64,000 nt of DNA. Source: Pseudoxanthomonas sp. SL93. GTDB taxonomy: Bacteria > Pseudomonadota > Gammaproteobacteria > Xanthomonadales > Xanthomonadaceae. The translations under genes were made by a program, and so were the position numbers. Each line of letters begins with the position of its first letter. Within the stretch, counting starts at the first letter, position 1. Shown one piece after another: positions 33,412 through 42,339 of the stretch. The stretch lies in the NCBI RefSeq assembly GCF_026625825.1, contig NZ_CP113065.1:372001-436000 (forward strand). The letters are read 5' to 3'. The notes under the pieces were generated by a model. That model was not told the origin of the DNA and did no database searches. It worked only from the letters and a program-made list of their open reading frames with translations.

Positions 33412-34106
33412 GCGCTGCCTGCCAGTGCGGCGAAGGCTTGCGCATCGATCGGCACGAAGCGGACTTCATCGCCCGGCAGCAGCAGCGAAGGCGCATCACG
33501 GCGTGCGTCGAACAATGTCAGCGGCGTGCGCCCGAGCAGGCGCCAGCCACCGGGGCTTGCATGCGGATAGATGCCCGTCTGTGCGCCGCCCACCGCCACC
33601 GAGCCGGCCGGCACCCGTGCGCGCGGTGTTGCCAGTCGCGGCAGCGCGAGTGCGGGATCCAATCCCAGCAGGTAGGGGAATCCCGGCGCGAAGCCGATCA
33701 TCGCGACGCGATAGCGCGGTGCGCTGTGGCGCGCGATCAGCTCGGCTTCTTCAAGCCCGAGTTCACGCGCGGCCGCCGCGAGGTCCTCGCCGAAACCCGC
33801 GCCGTAGCACACCGGGATCTCGTGGAGCGTCGGCGTCGCGTTTCCGGGGGCTATCGAGGGGTCTGCCCAGGCGGCCACCGCCTCCGCGATCACGTCATGG
33901 GGATCCTCGCCCTGCATGCGCGCGCTGTCGAAAAACACGCCGAGGCTGGCATAGGCCGGCACGAGGTCGCGCAGCCATGCGGGTGCCCGCTGGCGCAGGT
34001 GACGGGCCAGTGCGTGGACACGCTGGTTGGTGTCGCCGTCGATGGCATCGCCGAAGCGCACCAGCAGGGCGTCGTCGCCCAGCGGTTCAATGCGGGGGCC
34101 GCTCAT
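33408..34106 (-). CDS. pxpB: 5-oxoprolinase subunit B (KipI-like)
   Basis: 232-residue protein of the KipI/allophanate-hydrolase-subunit-1 family, subunit B of PxpABC. Blocks include PLGDDALLVRFGDAIDGDTN, EIPVCYGAGFGEDLAAAARE, the conserved IGFAPGFPYLLGLDPAL, and GSVAVGGAQTGIYPHASPGGW. KipI was first described in Bacillus as a kinase inhibitor, but with pxpA and pxpC adjacent an enzyme subunit is the better call. It overlaps both the HIT gene upstream and pxpC downstream by four bases each. Confidence 0.94.
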   Translation of the reverse strand: MSGPRIEPLGDDALLVRFGDAIDGDTNQRVHALARHLRQRAPAWLRDLVPAYASLGVFFDSARMQGEDPHDVIAEAVAAWADPSIAPGNATPTLHEIPVCYGAGFGEDLAAAARELGLEEAELIARHSAPRYRVAMIGFAPGFPYLLGLDPALALPRLATPRARVPAGSVAVGGAQTGIYPHASPGGWRLLGRTPLTLFDARRDAPSLLLPGDEVRFVPIDAQAFAALAGSA

Positions 34107-34510
34107 CGCAGCCGTTGCTGCCAGCGGGCGACGTCGTCAGCCAACGCTTCGGGTGTGTGCCGGATCGCCGCGCCGCTGCCCCATACCGGTCCCGGCCAGG
34201 CCGCATCACCCTCGTGCCGCCCGACCAGGTGGACGTGCAGTTGCCGCACGATGTTGCCGAGCGCGCCGATGTTGAGTTTCTGCACGCCCTGCTGGGCACG
34301 GATCAGGTTGCCGGCCTGGTTGATCTCGGCCAGCAGCAGGCGCTGCTGTCCACCGTCCAGTTCCAGCCATTCGCTGACATCGGCGACGCGCGGCACCAGC
34401 ACCAGCCAGGGGAAGCGGGTGTCATCCATCAACCGCACCTGCGAGAGCGGGCCGTCGGCGATGAATACGCTGTCAGCGGCCAGGCGGGGGTCGAGCTGGA
34501 AACCGGTCAT
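34103..34510 (-). CDS. HIT domain protein
   Basis: 135-residue member of the histidine triad superfamily of nucleotide hydrolases and transferases. The triad motif is QLHVHLVGRHEGD, in which the last triad His is replaced (HVHL then VGR), as in the proteobacterial HIT-like branch annotated as diadenosine tetraphosphate hydrolases. The upstream FPWLVLVPRVADVSEW and LNIGALGNIVRQLH are also family-typical. It overlaps the dienelactone-hydrolase gene and pxpB by four bases on either side, an arrangement that ties it to 5-oxoproline breakdown; no biochemical link is known to me. Confidence 0.85.
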   Translation of the reverse strand: MTGFQLDPRLAADSVFIADGPLSQVRLMDDTRFPWLVLVPRVADVSEWLELDGGQQRLLLAEINQAGNLIRAQQGVQKLNIGALGNIVRQLHVHLVGRHEGDAAWPGPVWGSGAAIRHTPEALADDVARWQQRLR

Positions 34511-35166
34511 GCGAGATGTCGTCCGAAGAAGGCCAGCGTACGTTCGCGTGCGAGACGCGCACTGGCGGGCTCGTAGTCGGCGCGCAGGTCGCAGTTGAAA
34601 CCGTGGCCGGCAGGATAGGTATGGGTGTCCATCTGCGGCAGGCGCTCGCGATGCTGCTGCACCTTCTCCGGCGGGATGGAGGTGTCGTAGTCGCCGAAGT
34701 GGAACATCACCGGCGCGCGGGGGTGCTCGCCCAGGAAGGGAACGTTGCGTGCGCCGTAGTAGCTCACCGAAGGCAGCCCGAGGCGCAGCGCCGCCAGCAG
34801 CGCGACGGTGCCGCCCCAGCAGTAACCCACGGTGCCGACCTTGCCCGGTGACCCCAGGCTTTCCGCCGCGGCTGCCGTGATCGCCAGTGCATTGTCCAGG
34901 CCCAGCGCGGTGATCAGCTCACGCCCGCGGGCGATACCCGCATCGTCGTAATCCAGCTCGACATTCAGTTCAAGCGGGTCGAAGTAGGCGGGCGCAAGCG
35001 CCACGTAGCCTTCCACCGCGAAACCCTCGGCCACCGCCCGGATGTGCGGGTTGACGCCGAAGATTTCCTGCACGACCACCAGCGACCCGCGCGGCGGACC
35101 GTGGGGTTCGGCCTTCCAGGCGGAAATGCGGCCTTGCGGGGAATCGAACGTGGTCCAGTGGCCCAT
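34507..35166 (-). CDS. Dienelactone hydrolase family protein
   Basis: 219-residue alpha/beta hydrolase of the dienelactone hydrolase family. The nucleophile is Cys in [11 protein letters not shown], and the acid and base of the triad are probably the Asp in [11 protein letters not shown] and the His in [10 protein letters not shown]. The N-terminal [15 protein letters not shown] is typical and includes the Glu of the family. The ATG at 35166 gives the usual N-terminus; the frame continues to 35211 without resemblance. It is the first gene of the eight-gene pyroglutamate operon and is divergent from rimO. Its substrate here is unknown. Confidence 0.9.
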   Translation of the reverse strand: MGHWTTFDSPQGRISAWKAEPHGPPRGSLVVVQEIFGVNPHIRAVAEGFAVEGYVALAPAYFDPLELNVELDYDDAGIARGRELITALGLDNALAITAAAAESLGSPGKVGTVGYCWGGTVALLAALRLGLPSVSYYGARNVPFLGEHPRAPVMFHFGDYDTSIPPEKVQQHRERLPQMDTHTYPAGHGFNCDLRADYEPASARLARERTLAFFGRHLA

Positions 35167-35261
35167 TCGGGGATGGCATCGGCGAGCAGGGGGAGGCCAG
35201 TGTAGTCCCACACGCCAAGGGCGTCCCCCACGTCGGTCCGGAAGCCGGCGGGTCGGGGCGG

Positions 35262-35267
35262 TATAAT
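35262..35267 (+). promoter_or_regulatory. Consensus -10 element upstream of rimO
   Basis: TATAAT, a perfect -10 hexamer in a very GC-rich setting, lies 33 bases ahead of the rimO ATG in the 134-base divergent gap. No recognisable -35 precedes it. A C/T-rich leader follows. Confidence 0.6.
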
Positions 35268-35300
35268 CCGCCGCCCCTTTTTTCGTCCGCCATCCGTCCC

Positions 35301-36662
35301 ATGTCCCTGCAGAACCCGAAAGTGGGTTTCGTCAGCCTCGGCTGCCCGAAAGCCCTGGTCGACTCCGAGCGCATCCTCACCCAGTTGCGGGTGGAGGGTT
35401 ACGACATCGTGCCGACGTACGACGCTGCCGACGTGGTGGTGGTGAACACCTGCGGTTTCATCGACTCGGCGGTGACCGAATCGCTGGACGCCATCGGCGA
35501 GGCGATGAACGAGAACGGCAAGGTCATCGTGACCGGCTGCCTGGGCAAGCGCCCGGAGCAGATCCGCGAGCACTACCCGGATGTCCTGGCGGTCTCCGGC
35601 CCGCAGGACTACCAGAGCGTGATGGAGGCGGTGCACGCCGCGTTGCCGCCCCGGCACGACCCCTTCGTCGACCTAGTGCCGGACTACGGCATCAAGCTGA
35701 CGCCGCGCCATTACGCTTATCTCAAGATTTCCGAAGGCTGCAACCACCGCTGCAGCTTCTGCATCATTCCGTCGATGCGTGGCGACCTGGTCTCGCGTCC
35801 GGTCGATGACGTGCTGCGCGAGGCCGAGCGCCTGGTGCGCGGCGGCGTGAAGGAACTGCTGGTGGTGTCGCAGGACACCTCGGCTTACGGCGTGGACGTG
35901 AAGTACGCCGAGCGCGAGTGGCGTGGCAAGGCGTACCAGACGCGCATGAAGGCGCTGTGCGAAGGCCTGGGCGAACTCGATGCCTGGGTACGCATGCACT
36001 ACGTCTACCCGTATCCGCACGTGGACGACGTGATTCCGCTGATGGCCGAGGGCAGGGTGCTGCCGTACCTGGACATCCCATTCCAGCATGCCAGCCCGCG
36101 CATCCTCAAGCTGATGAAGCGCCCCGGTGCCGTCGACAAGACGCTGGAGCGCGTGAAGCGCTGGCGTTCGATCAGCCCCGACATCACCTTGCGCTCCACG
36201 TTCATCGTCGGCTTCCCGGGCGAGACGGACCGGGAATTCGAGGAACTGCTGCAGTTCCTCGACGAAGCCCAGCTGGACCGCGTGGGCGCGTTCGCCTATT
36301 CGCCGGTGGAAGGCGCGGCAGCGAACCTGCTGCCCGACCCGGTGCCGGAAGAGGTCAAGCAGGAGCGCCTGGCGCGCTTCATGCAGAAGCAGGCGGAGAT
36401 CTCCGCGGCGCGCCTGGAGGCCAAGATCGGCACCGTGCAGCAGTGCCTGGTGGACCTGATCGAGGACGATATCGCCGTGGCACGTTCGAAGGCCGATGCG
36501 CCGGAGATCGATGGCCTGGTGCACATCCAGAATGGCGGCGAAGCCGGCCTGCGTGTGGGCCAGTTCGTCGACGTGGAGATCACCGAGAGCGACGAGCACG
36601 ACCTGTTCGGCGATGCCATCGTCGGAACGGCGGGCAGGCCGCTCGATTTCAGGGTGCTGTGA
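35301..36662 (+). CDS. rimO: Ribosomal protein S12 methylthiotransferase RimO
   Basis: 453-residue radical SAM enzyme that methylthiolates the conserved Asp of ribosomal protein S12. The N-terminal UPF0004 domain has its three Cys in [21 protein letters not shown] and [11 protein letters not shown]. The radical SAM cluster motif C-x3-C-x2-C is [23 protein letters not shown] domain (~380-450) closes the protein. All six cluster Cys are present. Its stop overlaps the GTG start of the interrupted DUF3025 gene, so that gene was translated from the same mRNA. Confidence 0.97.
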   Translation: MSLQNPKVGFVSLGCPKALVDSERILTQLRVEGYDIVPTYDAADVVVVNTCGFIDSAVTESLDAIGEAMNENGKVIVTGCLGKRPEQIREHYPDVLAVSGPQDYQSVMEAVHAALPPRHDPFVDLVPDYGIKLTPRHYAYLKISEGCNHRCSFCIIPSMRGDLVSRPVDDVLREAERLVRGGVKELLVVSQDTSAYGVDVKYAEREWRGKAYQTRMKALCEGLGELDAWVRMHYVYPYPHVDDVIPLMAEGRVLPYLDIPFQHASPRILKLMKRPGAVDKTLERVKRWRSISPDITLRSTFIVGFPGETDREFEELLQFLDEAQLDRVGAFAYSPVEGAAANLLPDPVPEEVKQERLARFMQKQAEISAARLEAKIGTVQQCLVDLIEDDIAVARSKADAPEIDGLVHIQNGGEAGLRVGQFVDVEITESDEHDLFGDAIVGTAGRPLDFRVL

Positions 36663-37486
36663 CCGCGCCAGCGACCGGTGCCCAGGCTGGCGATGGCCGG
36701 CGTCGTTTCGTCGCCCCCTTGCGTGGACAGGTGGATGCCGCGTGTTTCCGGCATCCCCTGTTCGACGGATACGACGCGTACCTTGACCTGATGACGGCCG
36801 CGCGATGGCCGGAGATCGAAGCCCTCAATGCGCGGATGCCGCCGTCTGGGCCGCGCTTCGTGATGCAGGACGCGGCCCTGCTCGCCGACGGTCTGCACTA
36901 CGAAGCGCGTGTCGCGAAGGGGCGCATCGCCACGCGGGCGGAGAACTGGCACGACCTGTTCAACGCGCTGGTGTGGATGCGTCATCCGTCCCTCAAACAT
37001 GCGCTTAACCAGCAGTAGTGCCGCCATATCGCAGCGGTGGGAACAGGTGAGCGAAGCCCCGCGCAACAGGCGCTGACCCAGTTCGATGAGTCCGGCGTCA
37101 TCGTGCAGGTGCGTGATCCGAGGCTGCTGGATCTTTGGGACCGGCATGACTGGGCGGCGCTTTTCCTTGCGAACGCCGGGCGCTGGCGCAACGGCGACAT
37201 CGCGGTTGTTGCGGTGGTGGGACACGCACTGATGGAGCAGATGCTGGTGCCGGGGCGCCTGCTGGTCGGCAAGTGCGTGGTGGTGCAGGGTGATCCTGCC
37301 GACGGCGTCGCACGCGTGGTCGAAGCGATTTCCGCCGGTGCGATCCTTGCTGTGCCGGCAGCGTTGCGTCCGCTGCCGCTGGCCGGTATTCCGGGCTGGC
37401 ATGCAGGGCAGGGCGAGGCGTTCTATGCGCAGGAAGACTATTTCCGGCCGCTGCGGGAGGGCCGCGTATACCCGCGACCGTCGTGA
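36659..37486 (+). pseudogene. DUF3025 gene interrupted by one in-frame TAG
   Basis: The frame starts at GTG 36659 inside the rimO stop (GTGA), with AGGG upstream, and reads 119 codons of DUF3025-like protein (LRGQVDAACFRHPLFDGYDA, ENWHDLFNALVWMRHPSLKH) up to TAG at 37016-37018. Beyond the stop the same frame continues for 155 codons as the expected C-terminal half (QALTQFDESGVIVQVRD, AVVGHALMEQMLVPGRLLVG) to the stop ending at 37486. The local context is CAG-CAG-TAG-TGC, so one C-to-T change from CAG would explain it. The family has no known function; Asp/His positions suggest a hydrolase. It could be a pseudogene, a sequencing error or, less likely, amber read-through. Confidence 0.8.
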
Positions 37487-37489
37487 GGA

Positions 37490-37993
37490 TCAGCCGGCGT
37501 AGCTGACGTCCACGAGCACGAAGCGGGTGATGCCGCCCGGCAGCTCCACGGCGAACTCGTCATCGATGCGCTTCTTCAACAGCGCACGCGCCATCGGTGA
37601 ATCGATGCTGATCCAGCCACGGGCCGCGTCGGTCTCGTCCGGGCCAACGATGCGATAGCGCGATGCCTCGCCGGTGGCGAGGTTCTCCAGTTCGATGGTG
37701 GCACCGAAGAACACGGCCTCGGGATCGCTGGGTGCGGTGTCGACCACGCGCAGCACTTCCAGCCGCTTGCTGAGGTAGCGCACGCGGCGGTCGATCTCGC
37801 CGAGCTGTTTCTTCCGGTACGTGTACTCGGCGTTCTCCGAGCGGTCGCCCTCGGCGGCGGCGGCAGCGAGCGCCTTCACCACTTCCGGGCGCCTGGTGCG
37901 CCACAGGTCATCCAGTTCCGCCTTCAGGCGATCATGGCCTTCGCGGGTGATCAGGGCGGTGCTCTTCTCGCCCGGCGGGCGCCAGCGCGACAC
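37490..37993 (-). CDS. greB: Transcription elongation factor GreB
   Basis: 167-residue factor that enters the RNA polymerase secondary channel and stimulates cleavage of backtracked RNA. The N-terminal coiled coil carries the acidic tip in [20 protein letters not shown], and the basic patch and [14 protein letters not shown] identify GreB rather than GreA. The C-terminal FKBP-like domain includes [26 protein letters not shown] and [15 protein letters not shown]. The small secreted-protein gene lies one base upstream, suggesting a shared transcript, and the DUF3025 remnant is convergent. Confidence 0.96.
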   Translation of the reverse strand: MSRWRPPGEKSTALITREGHDRLKAELDDLWRTRRPEVVKALAAAAAEGDRSENAEYTYRKKQLGEIDRRVRYLSKRLEVLRVVDTAPSDPEAVFFGATIELENLATGEASRYRIVGPDETDAARGWISIDSPMARALLKKRIDDEFAVELPGGITRFVLVDVSYAG

Positions 37994-37994
37994 G

Positions 37995-38408
37995 TCAGCG
38001 TTCCCCGACGGTGGCCGCGCGCCGCAGCGTGCGTCCGCGCGGATCCTCGACCGGTTCGATGCAGCTGCCGGTGGTCAGGACCAGCAGGTCGTCGTCGTGG
38101 ATGGCGAACTCCAGGGTGGCTGACGTGCGTGCAGCAGGCACCAGTTGCACGCAGGTGCCATTCCAGGTCTGCGACCAGGTGCCTTCCTGCATCGGCGATG
38201 CCTGCAGGTCATCCTGGCAGTGCGACTGCACCGCATAGCTGCCATCCGCCTGCAGCGTGAGCAGCATGTCGCGCGACGCGCACGTGGCGTCGGAGACGCT
38301 GCCATAGAACTTGCCGGCGAACGTCGCCAGCGCCTTGTCGCCCGCGCTTGCCCGCGGGCACGCAACCATCGAGAGAGCACACATCAACATGGCGGACACG
38401 ATCTTCAT
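37995..38408 (-). CDS. Small exported protein of unknown function, four Cys
   Basis: Not recognised as a named family. 137 residues with a signal peptide ([17 protein letters not shown], then cleavage near ASA|GD; MVAC could also be a weak lipobox). The mature part looks all-beta and has four Cys (43, 64, 86, 116) that could form two disulfides; the pattern [12 protein letters not shown] and [15 protein letters not shown] recalls NlpE-like or lipocalin-like small barrels without a convincing match. It lies between greB (one base away) and the HerA-like ATPase gene, all on the same strand. Confidence 0.6.
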   Translation of the reverse strand: MKIVSAMLMCALSMVACPRASAGDKALATFAGKFYGSVSDATCASRDMLLTLQADGSYAVQSHCQDDLQASPMQEGTWSQTWNGTCVQLVPAARTSATLEFAIHDDDLLVLTTGSCIEPVEDPRGRTLRRAATVGER

Positions 38409-38423
38409 GCGCAGCCTGCGGGC

Positions 38424-39926
38424 TCAGCGTTTGCCGCCGAAGATGCTGCCCATGATGCCCCGCAGGATCTGGCGACCCAGCTGGTTGCCCACCGTGCGGG
38501 CGGTCTGCTTGGCCATGGTTTCCACCATGCCTTGGCGCCGCTTGGTACCGAATACCGCGTCCTTGACGGTCTGTCCGAAGCCGCCCGCGTCCGGATCGTC
38601 CTTCTCCGTCTTCGCGGCAGGTGCGCCCGCGTTCTCCATGGCCGACTCCGCGCGTTTGGCCAGCATCTCGGCGGCGGATTCGCGATCGATGGCAGTGTCG
38701 TACTTCACGCCCACCGGGCTGCCATTGCGCACCTGCTGGCGCTCGGCGTCGGTGATCGCGCCCATCCTGCAGCGTGGCGGCGAAACCAGCGTCTGCTGCA
38801 CGGGTGAGGGAACGCCCTTGTCCTGCAACGTGGACACGAGCGCTTCGCCGGTGCCCAACGTGGAGATGGCCTGGGCCACGTCCAGCTTGGGATTGGGCAC
38901 GAATGTCTGCGCGGCGGTCTTCACTGCCTTCTGGTCGCGCGGGGTGAACGCACGCAATGCATGCTGCACGCGATTGCCCAGCTGGCCCAGGATGTTGTCC
39001 GGCACGTCGTCGGGGAACTGCGAGCAGAAGTACACGCCCACGCCCTTGGAACGGATAAGCCGCACGACCTGCTCGATGCGCTGCTGCAGGGCGGCGGGCG
39101 CATCGTCGAACAGCAGGTGCGCCTCATCGAAGACGAAGACCAGCTTGGGCTTGTCGAGGTCGCCGACTTCCGGCAGGGTCTCGAACAGCTCCGAGAGCAG
39201 CCACAGCAGGAAGCTGGAGTACAAGCGCGGCTTCATGATCAGCTGGTCCGCGGCCAGGATGCCGATCACGCCGCGGCCGTCGGTGGTGGTGCGCATCAGG
39301 TCGGCCAGTTCCAGCGCGGGTTCACCGAAGAACATCTCGCCGCCTTCCTGTTCCAGCCGCAGCAGCGCGCGCTGGATCGCGCCCACCGACTGCGTGCTGA
39401 CCAGCCCGTAGCTGGTGGAGATGTCCTTGCGCTCGGCGGCGACCAGACCCAGCAGGGCTCGCAGGTCTTCCAGGTCGAGCAGCAGCAGGCCACGGTCGTC
39501 GGCCAGCTTGAACACGATGTCCAGCACGCCACTCTGGGTGTCGTTCAACTCCAGGATGCGCGAGAGCAGGGTAGGCCCCATTTCGCTGACGGTGGTGCGC
39601 ACCGGATGGCCCAACTTGCCGTACAGATCCCAGAACACCACGGGGTTCGCGCCCGGCGCATAGTCGGTGATGCCGATGTCGCGTGCGCGCTGCAGGACGC
39701 GCTCGCTGCCATCGCCCGCGGCGGCCAGACCGGCCACGTCGCCTTTCACATCGGCCATGAACACCGGGACGCCCATCCGCGAGAAGCCTTCGGCAAGCGT
39801 CATCAGCGTGACCGTCTTGCCCGTGCCGGTGGCGCCGGCGACCAGTCCGTGCCGGTTGCCGAACTTCGGCTGCAGCGTGACGGGGATGTCATCGGTGATG
39901 CCCTTGCCCAGCAGGATCGGATCCAT
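38424..39926 (-). CDS. HerA-like (DUF853) DNA-translocase-type ATPase
   Basis: 500-residue P-loop ATPase of the HerA/FtsK superfamily, DUF853 branch. Walker A is GATGTGKT (31-38), Walker B is KLVFVFDEAHLLF, and the Arg-finger/sensor region follows in IRSKGVGVYFCSQFPDDVPD. The C-terminal ~90 residues form the family-specific tail, ending MGSIFGGKR after a basic stretch. Proteins of this branch are widespread but their role is not settled; DNA translocation in repair is often assumed. No NurA nuclease gene is next to it. It is expressed on the same strand as greB. Confidence 0.85.
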   Translation of the reverse strand: MDPILLGKGITDDIPVTLQPKFGNRHGLVAGATGTGKTVTLMTLAEGFSRMGVPVFMADVKGDVAGLAAAGDGSERVLQRARDIGITDYAPGANPVVFWDLYGKLGHPVRTTVSEMGPTLLSRILELNDTQSGVLDIVFKLADDRGLLLLDLEDLRALLGLVAAERKDISTSYGLVSTQSVGAIQRALLRLEQEGGEMFFGEPALELADLMRTTTDGRGVIGILAADQLIMKPRLYSSFLLWLLSELFETLPEVGDLDKPKLVFVFDEAHLLFDDAPAALQQRIEQVVRLIRSKGVGVYFCSQFPDDVPDNILGQLGNRVQHALRAFTPRDQKAVKTAAQTFVPNPKLDVAQAISTLGTGEALVSTLQDKGVPSPVQQTLVSPPRCRMGAITDAERQQVRNGSPVGVKYDTAIDRESAAEMLAKRAESAMENAGAPAAKTEKDDPDAGGFGQTVKDAVFGTKRRQGMVETMAKQTARTVGNQLGRQILRGIMGSIFGGKR

Positions 39927-40061
39927 GGCGTTTCTCTCGGTATGAAGTGCCGATTCTAGCGGTTGAACCTGTCCGCAGGGACACCGGGCATGCCGTGTCG
40001 ACCTTGCCGATGCCGCGCTGCGGGGCTACCCTCCCGACTCACACTTGTGGATGCATTGCTG

Positions 40062-41636
40062 ATGTCATTTGCTTCATTTTCCACGCGCGCCTGGCCACTG
40101 CTGGCCGCGCTGGCGCTGCTGCTCGCCTCGCCACAGGCTGCTGCGCAGCGTGTCTCCGCCCGCGACAAGACGGCCATCGACCAGCTCAACGCACGCATGG
40201 CGGCCGCCGAGAAGCGCTACCGCGACGGCCTGGTGTTGATCGCCAACAGCGACCCCAAGGGCGCGGCCGAGAGTGACGCGGCGCTGGAAGACATGGAGGA
40301 TGTGCTGGATGCGTGCATCAAGCAGCGCGGCTGCCAGGTGCACACGTTGCTGGCGACGTACAAGCGCCTGCTGAAGGACAATGCGGACGGCGAAGCCTCG
40401 GCCTCCGGTGAAGAAGTGGTCGCGGACGCCCTGGACGACGGCACCGACCACTCGGTCCAGCCGGGCGGCAACGTGCCCGAAACCGCGCGCGCGGCCGCGC
40501 TCCTCAACGATCAGCGACATGCCTTCGATCGCATGGTCGAGTACAACCCCGCCGTGCAGGCCGGCATCCGCCGCTGGCTGACCGACATGCGCCCGGCGCT
40601 GATCGACAGCTACGAGAACTACCAGAACATGCGCGCCGAGATGTATCCCAGCTGGGAACGCCAGCGCCTGCCGGAAGCGCTGCTGTTCGGCATCATGGCG
40701 AAGGAATCCAACGGTCGCGTGCATGCCACTTCGCGCGCGGGTGCGGCCGGCCCCATGCAGTTCATGTATGCCACCGGCCGCCGTTTCGGCATCGGCCCGG
40801 ACGGCACCGGTTTCGATACGCGCTACGACCCGTACGCCTCGGGCGAAGCCAGCGCGGCGTACATCAACGAACGCATGCGCGAGTTGAACAACAACATCGA
40901 AATGGCGCTGGCCGCCTACAACGGCGGTGAAGGCCGTGCGGCGCGCGTCTACCGGCAGAACCTGGGCCTGGGTTTCTGGGATGACGTGGTCTACAGCCAG
41001 TTCCCCGGCGAAACCCGCGAATACGTGCCGATGGTGATCGCGGCGGCGTGGTTGTTCCTGCACCCCACGCAGTACGGGCTGGAGTTCCCAAAGGTCAACG
41101 TACAGCCCGCCACGTTCAAGCTGGCGCGCGATGCCTCCATCTACGAGCTGACGATCTGCCTGGGCAATGGCGGCACGCGTGAGGGCTACATGCGCACGCT
41201 GCGCAACCTCAACCCGCGTTACCAGGCCGAGGCCTGGATTCCCGCGGGCACCACGCTGAAGGCCAATACGCGCATCGTCTCGCTCTACAACCGGCACTGC
41301 ACCAGCGGTCCGCGCGCGGAACTGGCGCGCACGCTGGTCCTGGCCGACCCGAATGCCGCCATCCGCCGGGGCGCGCGCACCGGCAACGTGGCGGTCGGCG
41401 ACGTCACGCCCGTGGCCGGCGTACCGACCACGGTGGCCACCGGCGAGCCGAAGCCCGCCGAACCCAAGGCGGAACAGGCCCGCGACTACCGCGTCGCGAA
41501 GGGCGACACGCTCGGCCGCATCGCGCAGCGCTTCCAGTGCGACCTGAAGAAGCTCGCACGCGCCAACAACCTAAAGGGGCCCGCCTACGCCGTGCGGCCG
41601 GGGCAGGAGCTGAAGCTGGAGAGTTGCAGGAAGTAG
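40062..41636 (+). CDS. Membrane-associated lytic transglycosylase with LysM (MltD-like)
   Basis: 524-residue periplasmic murein hydrolase. A signal peptide (about 1-29, AAA|QR) is followed by a helical region with one Cys pair (85, 91), then the SLT catalytic domain (~200-340) with catalytic E215 in IMAKESNGRVHATSRAGAAG, PMQFMYATGRRFG, and AAYNGGEGRAARVYRQN. A C-terminal LysM (~478-522, RVAKGDTLGRIAQRFQC) binds glycan. One LysM only, fewer than in E. coli MltD. The start is ATG 40062, which places the signal peptide correctly. It probably cleaves peptidoglycan strands during growth or septation. Confidence 0.9.
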   Translation: MSFASFSTRAWPLLAALALLLASPQAAAQRVSARDKTAIDQLNARMAAAEKRYRDGLVLIANSDPKGAAESDAALEDMEDVLDACIKQRGCQVHTLLATYKRLLKDNADGEASASGEEVVADALDDGTDHSVQPGGNVPETARAAALLNDQRHAFDRMVEYNPAVQAGIRRWLTDMRPALIDSYENYQNMRAEMYPSWERQRLPEALLFGIMAKESNGRVHATSRAGAAGPMQFMYATGRRFGIGPDGTGFDTRYDPYASGEASAAYINERMRELNNNIEMALAAYNGGEGRAARVYRQNLGLGFWDDVVYSQFPGETREYVPMVIAAAWLFLHPTQYGLEFPKVNVQPATFKLARDASIYELTICLGNGGTREGYMRTLRNLNPRYQAEAWIPAGTTLKANTRIVSLYNRHCTSGPRAELARTLVLADPNAAIRRGARTGNVAVGDVTPVAGVPTTVATGEPKPAEPKAEQARDYRVAKGDTLGRIAQRFQCDLKKLARANNLKGPAYAVRPGQELKLESCRK

Positions 41637-41651
41637 CTGGAGGTTGCCGGC

Positions 41652-42311
41652 TTGGAAGAGCGCACGCGTCGCCTCTGGACGCTCGCCATCATCATCAGCG
41701 CGTCGGCCGCGATACTGGGAGCGGAGGTCGATGGGCTGGGCGGGTTGCACTATGCCTTCAAGCCGCTGACGACGCTGCTGATCCTCGGGATGGCGTCACG
41801 ACTGACGTCGGAAGTCCCCGGTTATCGACGCCTGGTCATCGCGGGGCTGTTGTTGTCCATGCTGGGCGATGTCTTCCTGATGTTGCCGTTCGACGGTTTC
41901 GTATTCGGTCTGGGCAGTTTCCTGTTGGCTCACGTCGCCTACCTGTTTGCGTTGCGCAAGCGCGGGTCGTGGTGGGCCGTGCGCTGGCCCATGGCGGCAT
42001 ACGCCATCATCGCAGCGTTGGTGTTTGCCCAGCTGTGGCCACGGCTGCCGGTTGAATTGCGGGTGCCTGTCATCGTCTATGTGCTCGCGCTGGCCGGCAT
42101 GGCGGCGCAGGCGGCGAGCGTGTGGCGGCAACAACCTTGTGCCATGACGCGCATGGCCGCCATTGGCGGTGCGTTCTTCGTGTTGTCCGATGCCATGCTG
42201 GCGCTGGATCGCTTCAGCGTGCCGATCCCGCATGCGCCGGCCTGGGTGCTGGTGACGTACTGGATCGCGCAGTGGTGCATCGCGCGCTCGGTCGCGTCAA
42301 GCACGCCGTGA
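41652..42311 (+). CDS. YhhN family membrane protein (lysoplasmalogenase-like)
   Basis: 219-residue integral membrane protein with about eight short hydrophobic segments, of the YhhN/TMEM86 family; mammalian TMEM86B hydrolyses lysoplasmalogens, and bacterial roles are open. Family marks are the early Lys-Pro-Leu in YAFKPLTTLLILGM, LLLSMLGDVFLMLP with its conserved Asp, and GAFFVLSDAMLALDRF with the second conserved Asp. The start codon is TTG at 41652, supported by a perfect GGAGG eight bases upstream. It follows the transglycosylase gene by 15 bases and is convergent with psd. Confidence 0.87.
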   Translation: MEERTRRLWTLAIIISASAAILGAEVDGLGGLHYAFKPLTTLLILGMASRLTSEVPGYRRLVIAGLLLSMLGDVFLMLPFDGFVFGLGSFLLAHVAYLFALRKRGSWWAVRWPMAAYAIIAALVFAQLWPRLPVELRVPVIVYVLALAGMAAQAASVWRQQPCAMTRMAAIGGAFFVLSDAMLALDRFSVPIPHAPAWVLVTYWIAQWCIARSVASSTP

Positions 42312-42339
42312 TACGTCGAACAGCGTCCGGATCCCGCCG

